Positions 61,406-64,000 of a DNA stretch of 64,000 nucleotides are shown here, piece by piece. The notes below the pieces were generated by a model. That model had not been told where the DNA came from. It was given only the letters and a program-made list of their open reading frames with translations, and did not search any database. Both the position numbers and the translations under genes were made by a program. Position 1 is the first letter of the stretch. Each line of letters begins with the position of its first letter. The stretch is from Marine Group I thaumarchaeote SCGC AAA799-D11 (GTDB lineage Archaea > Thermoproteota > Nitrososphaeria > Nitrososphaerales > Nitrosopumilaceae): positions 1-64,000 of the forward strand of contig JOSY01000074.1 of assembly GCA_000746765.1 (NCBI GenBank), read 5' to 3'.

Positions 61406-62196
61406 ACTTTAAGATCTGGATTAGTTTGTTCTTCTAAATTGTATTTTGATTTGTATCCTCTTGGATTTATCATCAAGTCTTTGTAGGAATAAGTAGATGA
61501 ATTTCCCACAATAACAGTACTAGTCATTCCTAATTTGTCTGAATGATTTGGTAAGTTTTCTAAATCAGTAATAACTATTGACTCAGATTCTCTATATGCA
61601 CTTACAATAATTGCAACAGGTGTGGAAGGTTTTCTGTATTTTAATAAAATTTTTCTAGTATCTTGTAATTGATGAACTCTTTTTTTACTAGCAGGATTGT
61701 AAATTACAATTACAAAATCACCTTTTGCTGCAGACTCTACTCTGTTTTCAATAACTTCCCATGGAACTAACAAATCACTCATACTCACAACTGCAAAATC
61801 AGACATTAATGGTGAACCAACAATAGAGGCACAAGAATTGAGTGCAGATACGCCTGGAACAACCTCAACTTGAAGTCCATCTTTTGGATCCCAACCACTT
61901 TCAGCTAAAGTTTCATAAATTAATCCAGCCATACCATAAATTCCAGGATCACCACTTGATACAAGAGATACAACTTTTCCTGATTTTGCAAGATCAATGC
62001 ATTGATGAGCTCTTTCAACTTCCTGAGTCATTGCATAACGATGAACTGTTTTTCCTTCAATAAGATCTGAAACTAAATTGACATATGTTTCATAACCAAT
62101 AATGATATCACTTTCACTAATTACTTCTTTTGCTCTAAAAGTCATATGATCATTGTTACCAGGACCGACACCAACAATGTTCAATTTTCCAGTCAA
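61399..62196 (-). CDS. cbiH: Precorrin-3B/cobalt-factor III C17-methyltransferase
   Basis: The 265-aa SAM-dependent enzyme starts with NIVGVGPGNNDHMTFRAKEV and has VVSLVSSGDPGIYGMAGLIYE and PGVSALNSCASIVGSPL, the signatures of the CobJ/CbiH group in corrin ring contraction. It belongs to cobalamin synthesis together with bluB at 48875. The other B12 genes are not in the window. Confidence 0.9.
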   Translation of the reverse strand: MTGKLNIVGVGPGNNDHMTFRAKEVISESDIIIGYETYVNLVSDLIEGKTVHRYAMTQEVERAHQCIDLAKSGKVVSLVSSGDPGIYGMAGLIYETLAESGWDPKDGLQVEVVPGVSALNSCASIVGSPLMSDFAVVSMSDLLVPWEVIENRVESAAKGDFVIVIYNPASKKRVHQLQDTRKILLKYRKPSTPVAIIVSAYRESESIVITDLENLPNHSDKLGMTSTVIVGNSSTYSYKDLMINPRGYKSKYNLEEQTNPDLKVQ

Positions 62197-62240
62197 TTTT
62201 ACAACAGATCATCTTTGAAGTAATTTATCCCTTTAGTGAA

Positions 62241-63707
62241 TTATTGAAAGGGATCTACAAATGGACAATTTACTATGTGATCATTATTAGTTGGTCGTGC
62301 TATACTAACAGTAATCAGATCATCTGCCCTGAACGCATCAATGTCAGATTTTGTTTCAAGAATTTTTGCATTTTCTGAATTATTCCATTCAATTAGATAA
62401 ATTCTCCACATTGGACTATAGTTCTCATCACCTAACGCAGCAGCTGCAATTCCAGGTTGAAATCCTAAAGGTCCTGTACCTTTAATTCCATTTTTAAATT
62501 GGAAAAGATCAACTGCTCCTGAATGTGCAATTAGATTTGCAGAAGTTGGAGATGAAGACACTCCCATCATCTCAGCTGGGCCAGATGGAGTGGCATCAGT
62601 TACAATATAGTAGATTGTTCTTCCATCAGGTCCCCATCCTCTATGTGCAACAAATGTGACAGTCATTTCTTCTTCATTAATTTCAGTGATTTGTCCTCCT
62701 CCATAGGGCATATCATCAGTAATTTCTTTATCGGAACGTACTTGCATCTGTCCATCAGGCCAAACAATGTGAGGAGTGTTTAGTACAATTCCTGTTTCAT
62801 TAAATTCAATTCTTCCACCTTCTTCAGCTGCAATCACATCATTAGCAGATTCAAAGACAATTTCTTTTTGGCCTGTCTTCCATGTTACTTCAATTACAGA
62901 GGATAACGCACTGTATTCGGATTCTTGTTGTGGAGTACTAGAGAATACTTCATCTTGGAATCCATATATCCCATCTCCTTTAACTCCATTTTTAAAAACA
63001 AATATTTTTTGAAGAACATCTTCTGGAACATCAGCTAGTACAGGTGCAAGCTCTACATTCCATTCTTGTTTTTCTGATAGAGTTTTTGCATACTCTTCAT
63101 CACTTCCATCAGTAATAATGTACAAGATTTTTTCTCCATCATAGATTCCTTTATGCATTGGAATTGTAGCTGGAACATTTGCTCTTGAAAGTAATGATGA
63201 TGGTTCTTCTTTTTCTAATTCAATTTTTTGTATAATAACTTCAGTTGGCTGTCCACGAATCCATCCATCAACACTTACAGTTGATGTAAATGATTTTGAG
63301 TTTGGAGAATGTAATCCAAGTGCAGCTCCTGTAAATTCAAAAGAGCCAGATTTTTCTTGCAAATCAATCAAAGATAATCCATAAACAGTTTCTCCATCAA
63401 TGTTCCAGGTGGGTTGGCCTTTTGCATCATTTAGGTTAATTTCATGTAAAACAACAATCTGAACAGGCTCACTAGAGGTAAATGTCATTGAACCATCATA
63501 GATTGTGCCCTCATTAGGCGACAAAATTAGTGATAGTTGATGATTTTCATGTCCTTGACCGGGATCTTGTGATGAGGAGAAAGTTTGTGTAAAGTGAATT
63601 TTTTTTCTAGATCCTGCATCGGCAAATTGATCTGACAATGAAGAAATTGTAATGATGCTTGTTGCAAAAATTCCAATAATCAATACGGCAAGTAATTTTC
63701 TCAACAA
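62241..63707 (-). CDS. Secreted or surface protein of unknown function
   Basis: The 488-aa protein has a signal peptide (about 1-31, ADAG). Its body has two similar halves that each contain a segment on a transformed time series of phrases (GEKILYIITDGSDEEYA and RTIYYIVTDATPSGPAE, each followed by VFKNGVKG- or FQFKNGIKG-type text). This looks like an internal duplication of about 150 aa. No membrane anchor is seen at the C-terminus. Function unknown. Confidence 0.7.
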   Translation of the reverse strand: MLRKLLAVLIIGIFATSIITISSLSDQFADAGSRKKIHFTQTFSSSQDPGQGHENHQLSLILSPNEGTIYDGSMTFTSSEPVQIVVLHEINLNDAKGQPTWNIDGETVYGLSLIDLQEKSGSFEFTGAALGLHSPNSKSFTSTVSVDGWIRGQPTEVIIQKIELEKEEPSSLLSRANVPATIPMHKGIYDGEKILYIITDGSDEEYAKTLSEKQEWNVELAPVLADVPEDVLQKIFVFKNGVKGDGIYGFQDEVFSSTPQQESEYSALSSVIEVTWKTGQKEIVFESANDVIAAEEGGRIEFNETGIVLNTPHIVWPDGQMQVRSDKEITDDMPYGGGQITEINEEEMTVTFVAHRGWGPDGRTIYYIVTDATPSGPAEMMGVSSSPTSANLIAHSGAVDLFQFKNGIKGTGPLGFQPGIAAAALGDENYSPMWRIYLIEWNNSENAKILETKSDIDAFRADDLITVSIARPTNNDHIVNCPFVDPFQ

Positions 63708-63742
63708 AGTTCATTGAGGTTATTCCCTTAAATGATTTTGTC

Positions 63743-64000
63743 TTAATTGATCTTGTCTAATGCAAATGCATTATGCAATGCACGAACAGCTGCATTTGTA
63801 TCAGAATTTTTAACGACAAATGCCAGATTTAGTTCAGATGAACCTTGAGTAATCATTGAAACATTCACTTTATTTTTCTCAACAGCACCAAAAACTTTGG
63901 AAGCAACACCTACAGTTCCACGCATTCCTGAACCAATAAGTGCAATAATTGCTACATTTGTTGTTACTTCTAATTTTTTGATAATTTTTCCTAAAAGTTC
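63743..64000 (-). CDS. Aspartate kinase C-terminal part (ACT domain), cut by window edge
   Basis: The visible part encodes a regulatory ACT domain: VAIIALIGSGMRGTVGVASKVFGAVEK followed by VNVSMITQGSSELNLAFVV, the canonical aspartokinase sequence for allosteric amino-acid binding. The kinase domain lies beyond the right edge. The gene starts the aspartate-family pathway (Lys/Thr/Met). Confidence 0.88.
   Translation of the reverse strand, partial: ELLGKIIKKLEVTTNVAIIALIGSGMRGTVGVASKVFGAVEKNKVNVSMITQGSSELNLAFVVKNSDTNAAVRALHNAFALDKIN

Overview
This AT-rich 64 kb window comes from an ammonia-oxidising thaumarchaeon (Nitrososphaerota), most like the marine Nitrosopumilus group. The signs are an A-type ATP synthase with a signal-peptide-bearing proteolipid, an Amt ammonium transporter, glycerol-1-phosphate dehydrogenase for archaeal lipids, the termination nuclease aCPSF1/FttA, a proteasome beta subunit, archaeal pantoate kinase and phosphopantothenate synthetase, B12 genes (bluB, cbiH) and secreted proteins with PEFG-type C-terminal anchors. 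Most genes have a TATA-like box 25-32 bp before the start codon, as expected for leaderless transcripts.

Layout. 0-6 kb: a kelch-repeat surface protein, an Orc1/Cdc6-like ATPase without a winged helix, a second PEFG protein, a stand-alone Lon N-domain protein, and pyrB and pyrI facing away from each other. 6-13 kb: the ATP synthase, with E-A-B-D-(43-aa ORF)-K on the minus strand and subunit I divergent on the plus strand; subunit C sits apart at 17.7 kb. 13-20 kb: small and secreted proteins, a sulfurtransferase, Amt, and a Cas4-like protein with a degraded nuclease motif. 20-26 kb: a nucleotide-kinase operon (tmk-HD-pyrH), Hsp20 and a UbiB/ABC1-like kinase. 26-32 kb: a MacB-type export operon, a tandem Lrp-like regulator, a Nudix hydrolase and an AbrB-PhoU protein. 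32-37 kb: a compact coenzyme A operon (pantoate kinase, PPS, panB, coaBC). 38-49 kb: aminopeptidase, a PP-loop RNA-modification enzyme, SepF, FttA, proteasome beta, G1PDH, FKBP, a class V aminotransferase, NadM, RtcA, a CopD-like protein, tRNA-Val and BluB.

49.6-51.5 kb holds the most distinctive locus. A tRNA-Arg(CCT) gene with a probable 18-nt intron in its D-loop carries a small integrated element of about 1.83 kb, bounded by 12-bp direct repeats of the tRNA 3' end. The element encodes a tyrosine integrase whose last codons lie in the tRNA and whose N-terminus appears frameshifted, plus one cargo gene of unknown function. Partly matching inverted 14-mers lie just inside both ends.

51.5-64 kb: FMN reductase, several tiny Cys-rich or zinc-finger proteins, cyclophilin, a PfkB kinase, a MazG-like pyrophosphohydrolase, a stand-alone MtrA-like corrinoid domain protein overlapping a DegT-family aminotransferase, TyrRS, CbiH, a large secreted protein and the C-terminal end of aspartate kinase, cut by the window edge.

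At least eleven short ORFs (22-59 aa) were read directly from the DNA and are listed with their evidence. All functions are inferred from motifs by eye; no database search was run.
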